This document shows, in pieces, positions 26,868-35,422 of a stretch of DNA of 64,000 nt; the first letter of the stretch is position 1, and every line of letters starts with the position of its first letter. A program made the position numbers and the translations under genes. The stretch comes from Microtetraspora glauca. GTDB taxonomy: Bacteria; Actinomycetota; Actinomycetes; Streptosporangiales; Streptosporangiaceae. The DNA is taken from positions 124,001 through 188,000 of the forward strand of contig BBYL01000012.1 of assembly GCA_001570385.1 (NCBI GenBank), in the 5' to 3' direction. The notes beneath the pieces are model-generated. The model did not search any database, was not told the origin of the DNA, and was given only the letters and a program-made list of their open reading frames with translations.

Positions 26868-29800
26868 TCACAGCCCGAGGCTGACGAAGCGCTCGACCAC
26901 GACGGCCACCGCGATCACCAGCAGGACGACCGAGATCTGGAGGAGCCGGCGGCGGGCCCGCGTCCGGGGCGATCCGGAGAGCCGCATCGTCTCGGCCGCG
27001 ACCAGTGTGCCGATGAACAGGACGGCGGCGGCGACGCCCACCGGTGTCCACGTCGTGACGCCCGGCGGGGTCACGGTGAGGTCGGGCGCGGGCGGCACGG
27101 AGCCCGCCGGCGGGCGGCGCAGCGCGTACACCGCGGCGTCCTCGTCGGAGTACAGCGTGACCAGGTCGGGTGAGGCGGCCATCGCGGCGCGGATCCGGAC
27201 GCCCCAGCCAGGGGCGAACCCGCTGCCGAGCGGGTCGGTGACCTCCATCATGGTCTCCTGGTTACGCGCGGCGAGGAGGAACGAGCCGGGCCCCGTCTCG
27301 CGCAGCGCCGCCACGATCGGCGCGGTGTCGGACGGATCGACCGGCGCCGAGACGCCCAGCCACTCGATCCGCTCGACGTGCTTCTCCCGCCACGGGATCA
27401 CGCTGTAGGCGAGGTCTCCGGTGACGGTGCCGGGCTTCTCCTCCATGGGGGTCAGCATCAGGACGCGCGCGCTCGGCTTGTCATGGGCGTAGATGTAGTC
27501 GAGCGCCGCGATCTCGCCGGAGGAGACCCGCTCGAACTGCTCGTTGCCGTACTTGGCGACGTAGAAGCCGCCGGCGAGGGCAAGGGCGGTCACGAAGGCG
27601 AGCACCATCGGCAGCCGTGCCCGGAGCCGCACCAGGACGGAGCGGGCGACCTGGCCCTCGCGGACCTCGCGCAGCCGCACGCTGTCCGGCGAGTTGGGGA
27701 AGAACGCGTACGCGGCGAGCAGGCAGGCTCCCGGCAGCATGAAGAAGTAGACACGCAGCCCCATCTCGCCGCCGTAGCTCTGCATGGCCATGGCCGACAC
27801 CGGCATGACCGTCAGCACCAGGGCGACCCGGTCGATCACCTTGCGGCGCAGCCGGCGCAGCAGGCCGATCCCGGCGAGCAGCGCGAGCACCCCGGCGAAG
27901 CCGAGCCGCACCTTCAGGACGACGGAGTGCAGCGGGTCTCCGGTGGAGGCGGCGATCCGGCCGGTGGTGTTCGAGCTCAGGTTGCTCACGAGTGACCCGA
28001 ACGCGCCGAACATGTCCCCCAGATGGCCCGCCCAGTACGGCGTGGCCAGGTAGCTCACCCAGGCGACGGCCAGGGCGCCGACCAGCCAGGGCAGCGTGCC
28101 GAGGGAGCAGCGCCGTACGATCACCAGACCGAGGCAGGCCGAGGCCATCATGAACGGCGTGATCTGGTGGCTGGCGGTGGCGGCGGCGCCCAGCAGGATC
28201 AGCACCAGGAACAGCACGATCCGGGTCATCGAGTCGGCGGGGCGGGACGTGAACTCGCCGGGATCCGCCTCGTCGAGGCGGCGGACCAGGCGGCCGAGCA
28301 GGCTCCTCGGCGCACTGCCGGTGTCGGCGCGTTCCTCGCGGCCGAACCAGGTGAGCAGGATCGCCAGGAACAGCAGGTACATGAGGTACGTGGTGCCCTG
28401 CGGGGAGAAGTAGTCCTGGCCGATCCACTGGAGGGTGACGAACAGGATCGCGGCCAGCCACTTCGCCCGCCGGTCGGCCCGCATCCTGCGCAGGATCAGC
28501 AGGAGAGGGATGAGGTAGAGGACGTTCGAGGCGACGGGGTACCAGTTCATGAACTGGCGGAGGTCGTCCATGCCGAGCGCGCTGCCGACGAAGGCGAACA
28601 GCGTGAAGAACCCGGGCCAGCTGAAGCGGGCGTCCAGCCCGGGAAGGGTCTCCCCGCTCCTGCCGATGAACTCCACGAACCCGGCGTGCAGCCACGCCGT
28701 CGGAAAGCGGGGCTCCGGGGAGACGAGCGCCGAGGCGCCGTGCAGGCAGAAGGCGATGGCGAAGAGCTGCAGGAGCAGCAGGACCGGACGGTAACGACGC
28801 TGCGAGAGCGTCACGAAGAACGACGCGACCAGCAGCGCCAGGCCGCCGAGCGCCGCGGGGGGGAGCACGGAGATCAGGCCGAGGCCGTTCATCCGGTCGA
28901 GATCGACGCCCGTCAGCCGGCTCGGCGGGGCGACCATCGCGAACACGAAGATCGCGAACCCCTCCACCGCCAGCACCGGCAGCACCCACCGCCTCGCCCG
29001 CTCGGGCCAGCCGGACGGCGCGCCGTCCGAAGAGGTCGCCCGCACGGGCGCGAGGAGGTTGCTGACGCGGTCGCCGATCGTGGTCACGAAGACCATCATG
29101 CGGGAGACGGGGTCCGTCGCGGCGCGCCCCGGAACGATCAGCGCGCGCAGGAGCGAGGGCGCGATGGCGGTCGCCACCGCGAGCTGGGCGACGAGGACGG
29201 CCACGCCGACGCCGTCGATCCCGAGCCGGGGCAGCAGCAGGAAGGTGCCGCTGAACGCGAGGGCGCACATCGCGCCCTGCACGACGGCGAGGGTCCTGAC
29301 GCGGCTGCGCGCCCGGAGGACGCCGATGTAGATCTCGATCACGGCCCGGGGCAGCGCGGCCAGCGCGATGAGCCGCAGCAGGCCGGTGGCGTGCTCCGCG
29401 TGCCCCGGCCCGAAGACCGCCATGATGTACGGCGCCAGCACGACGGTGGCGAGCACGGCCGGGCCGAGGACCATGAACGCGCGGGCGAGGGCGCGGCGGC
29501 CGTGCTGGGCGAGCATGGCCGTGTCGAAGACACTCTCCACGGTCAGCGAGGCGGCCATCGTGAAGGCCAGCATCTCCAGGATGCCGCCCAGCATCCCGGT
29601 GCTGTAGTAGTAGTTGTACGTCGTCGCGTCGACATGGACGCCCACGATCACGGGCAGCAGGTACGTGACCGCGAGGATGAACGTGGAGCCCAGATAGTCG
29701 CCCGCGAGGAAGCGGCCGACCGCGCGCACCGTGGGCGGTGTCCGGTCCGCGGTGTCGCGCGCGTGCCTCGGGACGAGCCTGCGGAACATCAGCAGGTTGA

Positions 29801-30449
29801 CCGGCAGCACGGAGATCGCGACCGCGACCACCCAGGACACCGTGATCCCCTGCCGGGGCAGGATCCAGGACAGCGCGACCAGCAGCACGATCTTGACCAG
29901 GCTGGACCCGATCGTGCTGAAGGGGACCCAGGTGGCCTTCCGCAAGCCGGTCAGGGCGACGTCCTGGAGGGTGAAGACCACCCAGACGAGGACCGCGCCC
30001 GCGAACAGCGCCCCCGGGCCGAACCCGGCCAGGTCGCGGTAGTTGTCCCCCCACCGGTCCAGGGTGAACAGGAACACCACGGTCGCCAGGCCGGCCGCGG
30101 CGAGGGAGACCAGGTAGACCGAGCGGATGAACCGGCCGGTAGCGCGGCCGGTGTCCGGGACGAACCGCGTCAGGGTGCCGACGAAGCCGAACGACGTGAT
30201 CGCCGCGAGGAGGCGCATCGCCCCGATCACCGCCATCGCGCGGCCGCCGTTCGCGGTGTCGTACAAGCGGGCCGCGAGCACCCAGTAGACCAGGCCGAGC
30301 GCGCCGGATCCGGCCGCGCTCACCATGAGCGCGTACGCGTTGCGCAGGAGGGGGTCGCGCAGGCCGAGGGTGAAGCGTCCGCGGGGCGTGCGCCCCGGAT
30401 CCTCCCGCGTCACGTCGTCGGGCGTCGTGCGGGGGAGGATCTCAGTCAC
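26868..30449 (-). CDS. Wzx-like flippase fused to a large polytopic GT-C/polymerase-like domain
   Basis: 1193-residue membrane protein with two parts. Residues about 35-445 look like a polysaccharide flippase of the MVF/Wzx family: LRNAYALMVSAAGSGALGLVY at the start, then about 12 helices, including AVIEIYIGVLRARSRVR, typical of lipid-linked glycan exporters. A charged linker (about 446-487) leads to residues 488-1193, which hold many more helices, long outside loops and a soluble region (about 965-1125), then two final helices. This half resembles GT-C glycosyltransferases or Wzy-like polymerases by topology only; I see no certain catalytic motif. One polypeptide may therefore both flip and extend or ligate the glycan. 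Confidence 0.7.
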   Translation of the reverse strand: MTEILPRTTPDDVTREDPGRTPRGRFTLGLRDPLLRNAYALMVSAAGSGALGLVYWVLAARLYDTANGGRAMAVIGAMRLLAAITSFGFVGTLTRFVPDTGRATGRFIRSVYLVSLAAAGLATVVFLFTLDRWGDNYRDLAGFGPGALFAGAVLVWVVFTLQDVALTGLRKATWVPFSTIGSSLVKIVLLVALSWILPRQGITVSWVVAVAISVLPVNLLMFRRLVPRHARDTADRTPPTVRAVGRFLAGDYLGSTFILAVTYLLPVIVGVHVDATTYNYYYSTGMLGGILEMLAFTMAASLTVESVFDTAMLAQHGRRALARAFMVLGPAVLATVVLAPYIMAVFGPGHAEHATGLLRLIALAALPRAVIEIYIGVLRARSRVRTLAVVQGAMCALAFSGTFLLLPRLGIDGVGVAVLVAQLAVATAIAPSLLRALIVPGRAATDPVSRMMVFVTTIGDRVSNLLAPVRATSSDGAPSGWPERARRWVLPVLAVEGFAIFVFAMVAPPSRLTGVDLDRMNGLGLISVLPPAALGGLALLVASFFVTLSQRRYRPVLLLLQLFAIAFCLHGASALVSPEPRFPTAWLHAGFVEFIGRSGETLPGLDARFSWPGFFTLFAFVGSALGMDDLRQFMNWYPVASNVLYLIPLLLILRRMRADRRAKWLAAILFVTLQWIGQDYFSPQGTTYLMYLLFLAILLTWFGREERADTGSAPRSLLGRLVRRLDEADPGEFTSRPADSMTRIVLFLVLILLGAAATASHQITPFMMASACLGLVIVRRCSLGTLPWLVGALAVAWVSYLATPYWAGHLGDMFGAFGSLVSNLSSNTTGRIAASTGDPLHSVVLKVRLGFAGVLALLAGIGLLRRLRRKVIDRVALVLTVMPVSAMAMQSYGGEMGLRVYFFMLPGACLLAAYAFFPNSPDSVRLREVREGQVARSVLVRLRARLPMVLAFVTALALAGGFYVAKYGNEQFERVSSGEIAALDYIYAHDKPSARVLMLTPMEEKPGTVTGDLAYSVIPWREKHVERIEWLGVSAPVDPSDTAPIVAALRETGPGSFLLAARNQETMMEVTDPLGSGFAPGWGVRIRAAMAASPDLVTLYSDEDAAVYALRRPPAGSVPPAPDLTVTPPGVTTWTPVGVAAAVLFIGTLVAAETMRLSGSPRTRARRRLLQISVVLLVIAVAVVVERFVSLGL

Positions 30450-30603
30450 GGGCTCGCTTCCAGCGGTACAGCGGGCACTCCCACGTCGGGCCGGTCAACG
30501 GGAACGCGTCGTGCCGAGCCGGGCGGCAGGACCCACGTGATTGTCCGGCAGGACACCGCCGCGCCGCAACCGGTACCGCGAAGCGGCGAGACCTCCGGAA
30601 CGA

Positions 30604-31347
30604 TCACGCGGCCCCCTGGTCCGCCGCGGCGGGCGGGGCCTGGGCGGACGTCCGGTCCGGTACGGGCGCCCCGCCGCCGCGCTCGCGCACGATGGTCTTG
30701 AGCACCCGCCATCCGTCCCGGATCGCGCGCAGGTTGCTCGCGCCGTGGATGCGGCTGCGCTCGTGGCTGGGGATCTCGTGCACCCGCAGCCCGGCCTTGG
30801 CGGCGCGGATGTTCATGAGCGTCTCGACCTCGAAACCGTCGCAGTCGAGGCCGAGGGCGTCGAGGTGGCGGGCCCAGAAGGCGTTGTAGCCGTAGCACAG
30901 GTCGGTGTAGCGGGTGCCGTACAGCCGGTTGACCAGGGTGCTGAGCACGAAGTTGCCGAACCGCCTGCAGAGCGTGATGTCGTCGCTCCCGCCGCCGCTG
31001 GCGAACCGCGACCCCTTGGCGTAGTCGGCGCCCGCGACCAGCGCGCCGACGAACCTGATGATCTCCCGCCCGTCGGTGGAGCCGTCCGCGTCGATCATCA
31101 CGATGATGTCGCCCGTGCAGGCGGCGAATCCGGCGGCCAGCGCGTCGCCCTTGCCCTTGCCGCTCTGCTGGACCACCCGCAGGCCGGGCCGCAGCCGCCG
31201 GGCCACCGCGACGGTGTCGTCGGTCGAGTTGCCGTCGACGAGCACGACCTCGCTCACCCAACGGGGAAGGGTCGCGAAGACGTGCGGGAGGTTCTCCGCC
31301 TCGTTGAGAGCGGGCACGACGACGCTCACGCGCGGAGAGATCGCCAT
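30604..31347 (-). CDS. Glycosyltransferase family 2 (DPM1/polyprenyl-phosphate type)
   Basis: 247-residue GT2 enzyme resembling dolichol-phosphate mannose synthases. It begins ISPRVSVVVPALNEAENLP, has VLVDGNSTDDT, then VMIDADGSTDGREI (DAD metal site) and SRIHGASNLRAIRDGWRVL. There is no membrane domain. It probably makes a polyprenyl-phosphate sugar used by the GT-C-like half of the neighbouring fusion, or starts the lipid-linked glycan. I chose ATG 31347. An in-frame ATG at 31443 with GGAGG 11 bases upstream would add 32 residues from AT-rich sequence, including a TTA codon. It lies 154 bases before the flippase gene and in the same direction. Confidence 0.83.
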   Translation of the reverse strand: MAISPRVSVVVPALNEAENLPHVFATLPRWVSEVVLVDGNSTDDTVAVARRLRPGLRVVQQSGKGKGDALAAGFAACTGDIIVMIDADGSTDGREIIRFVGALVAGADYAKGSRFASGGGSDDITLCRRFGNFVLSTLVNRLYGTRYTDLCYGYNAFWARHLDALGLDCDGFEVETLMNIRAAKAGLRVHEIPSHERSRIHGASNLRAIRDGWRVLKTIVRERGGGAPVPDRTSAQAPPAAADQGAA

Positions 31348-31917
31348 ATCGGGCGTTAGGCGGATAAAACCGTCACTGGACGACTTGTGAGTGAGTGTCG
31401 TTAAATGTGAACGGGAGAGAGATTTGGTGCTCTCGGGGTTCATGTTATGTGGATCCTCCGGGGCATTCGGGGCATGGTGCTGGCGGCGTCGTCGGCGCGG
31501 GGGCACGTTGCCCGTCGCTATCAGCGAGGACGTTGGAACGTACTGGATAGGTCTCGCGACGGCCCGGTTCGGTTGGCAGGACGACCGAAAATCCGCCGAA
31601 AAACGAGGGCTACGTTACATTCCTGATCTATGTCCCGGGTGGCCGATGACGAGGTACGCTTTTTGCCCCGATTCTGGAACGGATCTCATTCAATGCCCCC
31701 ACCCTCGCCGAACTGCGTCTTTTGCGCCGGCGCCGGGGTTCGGGCTCGGAGGAAAGGGAAAAACGCGTAACCCTAGCGGCGGCTGATCGTTAAACATATC
31801 TGACCAAGTGCGCACTTTGGTGTCAACGCTGACGTCTGGCCTTATCGCCCGGTTTACTCCGTGTCCAAATCGTGATCAAACCTGTGGTCGAACCCGTGGC
31901 CTCGGTCCTCGGGCGGG
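31348..31917. other. Long AT-richer intergenic region upstream of the GT2 gene
   Basis: 570 bases with clearly lower GC than the genes around it and no convincing coding frame. It lies upstream of the minus-strand GT2/flippase pair and downstream of the amidase. The far end carries a regulated-looking promoter (31795-31826). If that promoter is used, GT2 has an untranslated leader of more than 400 bases. Confidence 0.45.
31795..31826 (-). promoter_or_regulatory. Candidate promoter with palindromic operator
   Basis: A consensus -35 TTGACA on the minus strand (31826-31821) is followed by a perfect 12-base palindrome AAGTGCGCACTT at 31806-31817, where the spacer should be; the nearest -10-like bases (AGATAT or TATGTT) follow at a long spacing. 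This is the layout of a promoter controlled by a dimeric repressor or MerR-type activator. Confidence 0.35.
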
Positions 31918-33138
31918 TCAGCCGGTCACGTCGCGCGGGCCCAGCGCGGGCCCGTGCTCGAACGGCACGGCGGCCCCCATGAAACCGCCCCCGCCGGGTA
32001 GGGCCAGCCGCCGCGGAGGCTGGCGCTCCAGCGGGACCGGCGGCGCCGCCTGAGCCGCCCTGGCGGCCAGCGCCGCCGCCTGGGCGGGGTCCTGGAACCG
32101 GGCGATCCGCCGGACGACCCGGTTGCGCAGTTCCGGCAGATACGCGTAGAGGCTGTCGCCCGGGCACGAGGTGGCGTTGAGGTCGCGGTGCCCGACGATC
32201 GCCACGCTCGGGTCGAGGCCGTAGACGCCGCAGAGCCAGGCCGCGAGACGGGTCAGCGCCACGATCTGCCGATGGAGGGGCAACTCGGTCATGTAGGTGC
32301 CCTCGGTCTCGATGCCGATCGTGTGGCTGTTGTGGTTCGCCGTGTGCGCGCCCACCACGTGTTCCCCGCGCGCGATGGCGGCGAGCGTGCCGTTCCTTCC
32401 CTCCATGACGTAGCCGCCGCGGCTGATCGTGAACTGCTGGCCGATGTCGTCCCAGCCGTTGCGGCCCATGTGGTAGCGCTGGATCGCCTGCGACAGCCGG
32501 AAGGCGGCGTCGATCCCGGTGTCGGCGACGTTGGCCGTCGCCGTGTGGTGGACGACGATCCGGTCCGGCGCGTGGTCGACCACCAGGGCCGGGCGCCGCG
32601 GCGGGCGGGCCTGCCAGTCCTGGCGCGGATGGATGCGCGGCGGGGCGGCGATGACGGTCCCGGTGGTCGACGCCGCTCGCGCCGCCACAGTCGGTGCCGC
32701 GGTCGGGGCCGTCGTGGCCGTCGTCGCCGCGGCAGCGGGGACCGCCGCGGGTGTCGCGGCCTCCGCCGCCGTTCCCGCCGCTGTCGCTCCCGTCGCCCCG
32801 GTGGCGGCGGCTGTGGCTCCCGCCGTGCTGCCCGAAGCCGTGCCCGAAGCCGTGCCCGAAGCCGTGCCCGAAGCCGTGCCCGAAGCCGTGCCCGAGGCGG
32901 TGCCCGACGTCGCGGCGGCGGTCGCGGGCGCGGCCGGAGGCATGACGGCGGGGGGAAGCGGCCGGAGCAGCGCCACGCCCGCGACACCGCCCCCGAGCGC
33001 CAGGAACGCCCGTCGGCTGAGCGCGGCCTCACCATCCGGCGTGAGACCGCGTGTGCGCGCGACCTCGGGCACCGGCCCGAGGTCGCCGGAGTGTGCGGCC
33101 TCATCGTCCGGCGTGAGACCGCGGAAGAACACGGACAT
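31918..33138 (-). CDS. Tat-exported N-acetylmuramoyl-L-alanine amidase (PGRP/Amidase_2)
   Basis: 406-residue peptidoglycan amidase-like protein. Residues about 41-58 (LSRRAFLALGGGVAGVAL) form a twin-arginine signal; before it, RGLTPDDEAA and RGLTPDGEAA are a repeated segment. A Ser/Gly/Thr/Ala linker with six SGTA repeats follows. The catalytic domain starts at IHPRQDWQARPP: VVHHTATAN supplies a zinc His, NSHTIGIETEG the centre, and VGHRDLNATSCPGD the other zinc His and Cys. It would cut the bond between MurNAc and the stem peptide. ATG 33138 has GGGAGG 6 bases upstream. Confidence 0.88.
   Translation of the reverse strand: MSVFFRGLTPDDEAAHSGDLGPVPEVARTRGLTPDGEAALSRRAFLALGGGVAGVALLRPLPPAVMPPAAPATAAATSGTASGTASGTASGTASGTASGTASGSTAGATAAATGATGATAAGTAAEAATPAAVPAAAATTATTAPTAAPTVAARAASTTGTVIAAPPRIHPRQDWQARPPRRPALVVDHAPDRIVVHHTATANVADTGIDAAFRLSQAIQRYHMGRNGWDDIGQQFTISRGGYVMEGRNGTLAAIARGEHVVGAHTANHNSHTIGIETEGTYMTELPLHRQIVALTRLAAWLCGVYGLDPSVAIVGHRDLNATSCPGDSLYAYLPELRNRVVRRIARFQDPAQAAALAARAAQAAPPVPLERQPPRRLALPGGGGFMGAAVPFEHGPALGPRDVTG
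32830..32915 (-). repeat. 12-base tandem repeat in the amidase linker
   Basis: GAAGCCGTGCCC on the plus strand is repeated about six times, encoding the SGTA units. Such repeats readily change copy number. Confidence 0.75.
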
Positions 33139-33276
33139 GTTGACCCTCCCCGAATCGAGCGTGAATTCTCGGGGTTTCCACGTCGGCCGGGAAGGTCGAA
33201 GCCATCGTCCCCAGGCACGGAGACGGCTACTCCTCGCGGTCGGATAGTGACGGGTATGTCCGCTGCGCCGGGCGTG

Positions 33277-33753
33277 CTACGGGATCGCGGCGAGGAAGCG
33301 CTCCCGTTCCTCCTCGGGCAGGTGGTCGATGAAGAGGACACCGTCCAGGTGGTCGGCCTCGTGCTGGAGCACACGGGCGAGCATGCCGATGGCGCGGATC
33401 GTGAGCGGCTTGCCGTACATGTCCCGGCCGCGGGCGACGGCGGAGAAGGAGCGCTCCAGCGGCCACCACAGGTTCGGGGCCGACAGGCACGCCTCGTCGG
33501 CCCGGATCAGGCGGCCGGAGACCTCCAGTCGCGGGTTGACGATGTGGCCCGCCCTTCCGTCCACCTCGAAGGCGATCACCCTGAGGGGGACGCCGATCTG
33601 CGGCGCGGCCAGCCCGGCCCGTCCCGACCCGGCCCGCATGGTCGCGGTGAGCGACCGGACGAGATCGCGGATGGAACGATCGAAGGCGGTGACCGGCTCG
33701 GCTACGCTCCGTAGCGCTGGATCACTGAACATCCGGATCTGCCGGGCACCCAT
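33277..33753 (-). CDS. def: Peptide deformylase
   Basis: Removes the formyl group from nascent proteins using an active-site metal. 158 residues. Motif 1 is AGLAAPQIG, motif 2 is DEACLSAP (the usual EGCLS has Ala for Gly; the metal-binding Cys is kept), motif 3 is QHEADHLDG (HExxH). The first glycine of motif 1 is also replaced (RAG for GxG). ATG 33753 has GGGGAG six bases upstream. The variant motifs suggest a secondary, type-3-like deformylase; actinomycetes often carry several, and some protect against actinonin. Confidence 0.88.
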   Translation of the reverse strand: MGARQIRMFSDPALRSVAEPVTAFDRSIRDLVRSLTATMRAGSGRAGLAAPQIGVPLRVIAFEVDGRAGHIVNPRLEVSGRLIRADEACLSAPNLWWPLERSFSAVARGRDMYGKPLTIRAIGMLARVLQHEADHLDGVLFIDHLPEEERERFLAAIP

Positions 33754-33818
33754 GCACGCTCCCCGCGGCGACGACGACACCACAACGAAATGCCCGCCCT
33801 GGGCGCGTTCCAATCTCT

Positions 33819-33845
33819 GTTAAATCCGTATTACCGCGGTGATAC
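33819..33845 (+). promoter_or_regulatory. GlnR-like half-site array upstream of narK
   Basis: GTTAA (33819), ATTAC (33830) and GATAC (33841) are spaced exactly 11 bases apart, the layout of actinobacterial GlnR sites (GTnAC-n6-GaAAC-n6). It lies about 130 bases before narK, a typical GlnR target. The individual matches are imperfect. Confidence 0.35.
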
Positions 33846-33976
33846 CTGTAGATCGGATGTTTCACGGGTGCGTCACCTGTAACCCTCGCACGATCACCGA
33901 GAGTCATCGTGCGTAACGCGCGCCTCCTAGCGTCGGAGCCGGTCCCCAGCCGGCCCCGACGAACGCGGGAGGAACG

Positions 33977-35341
33977 ATGACGATGGCGCGAGAGGCGCGC
34001 GGCGCACCACGGAAAGGCCGCTGGATCGGCCACTGCGAGCCGGACGACCCGGCATTCTGGGAGAGCACGGGCCGCAGGGTCGCGCGACGCAACCTGATCT
34101 TCTCGATCGTCGCGGAGCACCTCGGGTTCACCCTGTGGACCGTATGGAGCATCGTGGCGGTGAAGCTCGGCGCCTACGAGTTCTCCACGGACCAGCTGTT
34201 CTGGATCGTCTCCCTGCCCAACCTGGTCGGGTCCGCGCTGCGCATCCCCTACACCTTCGCGCCCGCCCGGTTCGGCGGGCGCGACTGGACGATCGCCAGC
34301 GCGCTGTTCCTGCTGATCCCCGCCGTCCTCCTCGCGGTCGCGGTGAGCGATCCGGGCACGCCGTACTGGGCGTTCCTCGCCATCGCGGCCACCGCCGGGC
34401 TGGGCGGCGGCAACTTCGCCTCCAGCATGGCGAACATCACCTACTTCTATCCCCAGTCGCGGCAGGGCGCGGCCCTCGGGCTGAACGCCGCCGGAGGCAA
34501 CATCGGCGTCAGCTCCGTCCAGCTCCTCATGCCGCTGGTGATCGGCGCGTTCGGCCTCGCCGCCGCCGGACTGTTCTGGGTGCCGTTCATCGTGGCCGCG
34601 AGCGCCGGCGCCTACCTCTTCATGGACAACCTCACCTCGGCGAAGGCCGACCCGAGGGACCAGCTCAAGATCGTCACGAGCGGGCACACGTGGATCATGT
34701 CGATCCTCTACATCGGCTCGTTCGGCTCGTTCATCGGCTACTCCACCGCGTTCCCGCTGCTGATCAAGTCGCAGTTCCCCGAGCACACCTCGCTCGTCGG
34801 GTACGCGTTCGTCGGCGCCCTCGTCGGCTCCCTGGTCCGCCCCGCCGGCGGCTGGTTGTCCGACCGGCTCGGCGGCGCCCGGGTGACCCTCGCCGGGTTC
34901 GCGGCGATGGCCCTGGCGCTCCTCCTGGTGTGGCGGGGGCTGGCCGCGCACGACATCACCCTGTTCTTCGGCGCGTACCTGCTGCTGATCGCCACGACGG
35001 GCGTCGGCAACGGCTCGACCTACCGCATGATCCCCGCGATCTTCCGGGCGCGGGCGACCGCCGGGGTCCCGGCGTCCGACACGGAGGCGTTCGCGGAGGC
35101 GGCGGCGAACGGCCGGCGGGACGCGTCCGCCGCGATCGGCGTCATCTCCGCGATCGGCGCGTTCGGCGGATTCTTCATCAACCGGGGGTTCGGCACCTCC
35201 ATCGGGGCGACGGGGGACGCGTCCGCCGCACTCGCCGCCTTCGCCGCCTTCTACGCGGCCTGCCTCGCGCTCACCTGGTTCTGCTACCTGCGGAGGGCCG
35301 GTTCCAGAGCCGCCGCGGGCCTCGCCGCGGCGCGAGTCTGA
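33977..35341 (+). CDS. narK: Nitrate/nitrite MFS transporter NarK
   Basis: 454-residue major facilitator of the nitrate/nitrite porter family with about 12 helices. The nitrate signature in helix 5 (GLGGGNFASSMANITYFYPQ) and its counterpart in helix 11 (SAAIGVISAIGAFGGFFIN) are both visible, as are the substrate-binding Arg regions. It imports nitrate for the reductase encoded next. ATG 33977 has GGAGGA just upstream. It heads the nitrate assimilation operon; in mycobacteria narK3, a HemD fusion and a CbiX-like gene are similarly grouped. Confidence 0.92.
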   Translation: MTMAREARGAPRKGRWIGHCEPDDPAFWESTGRRVARRNLIFSIVAEHLGFTLWTVWSIVAVKLGAYEFSTDQLFWIVSLPNLVGSALRIPYTFAPARFGGRDWTIASALFLLIPAVLLAVAVSDPGTPYWAFLAIAATAGLGGGNFASSMANITYFYPQSRQGAALGLNAAGGNIGVSSVQLLMPLVIGAFGLAAAGLFWVPFIVAASAGAYLFMDNLTSAKADPRDQLKIVTSGHTWIMSILYIGSFGSFIGYSTAFPLLIKSQFPEHTSLVGYAFVGALVGSLVRPAGGWLSDRLGGARVTLAGFAAMALALLLVWRGLAAHDITLFFGAYLLLIATTGVGNGSTYRMIPAIFRARATAGVPASDTEAFAEAAANGRRDASAAIGVISAIGAFGGFFINRGFGTSIGATGDASAALAAFAAFYAACLALTWFCYLRRAGSRAAAGLAAARV

Positions 35342-35380
35342 CCGGCCCCTCACAGCGCGCCGGGCCCGCCCGTTAGCGCG

Positions 35381-35407
35381 GTTAGCCGCTTGTAGCACAG
35401 AGGTAAC
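35381..35407 (+). promoter_or_regulatory. GlnR-like half-site array upstream of the nitrate reductase
   Basis: GTTAG (35381), GTAGC (35392) and GTAAC (35403) are repeated at exact 11-base spacing, 16 bases before the GTG start. As at narK this fits GlnR's GTnAC-type boxes. The position suggests a separate regulated promoter within the cluster. Confidence 0.4.
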
Positions 35408-35422
35408 AGAAGGGACCCAGCG

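Noticed and set aside
31443-31506. Longer N-terminus for the DPM1-like GT2
   Set aside because: The extension is AT-rich with poor codon choice and no GT2 similarity. It is kept only as an alternative because of a possible ribosome site.
32642-32990. Plus-strand Pro/Ala-rich ORFs opposite the amidase linker
   Set aside because: They are shadows of the repetitive SGTA-coding DNA, with no start site or family similarity.
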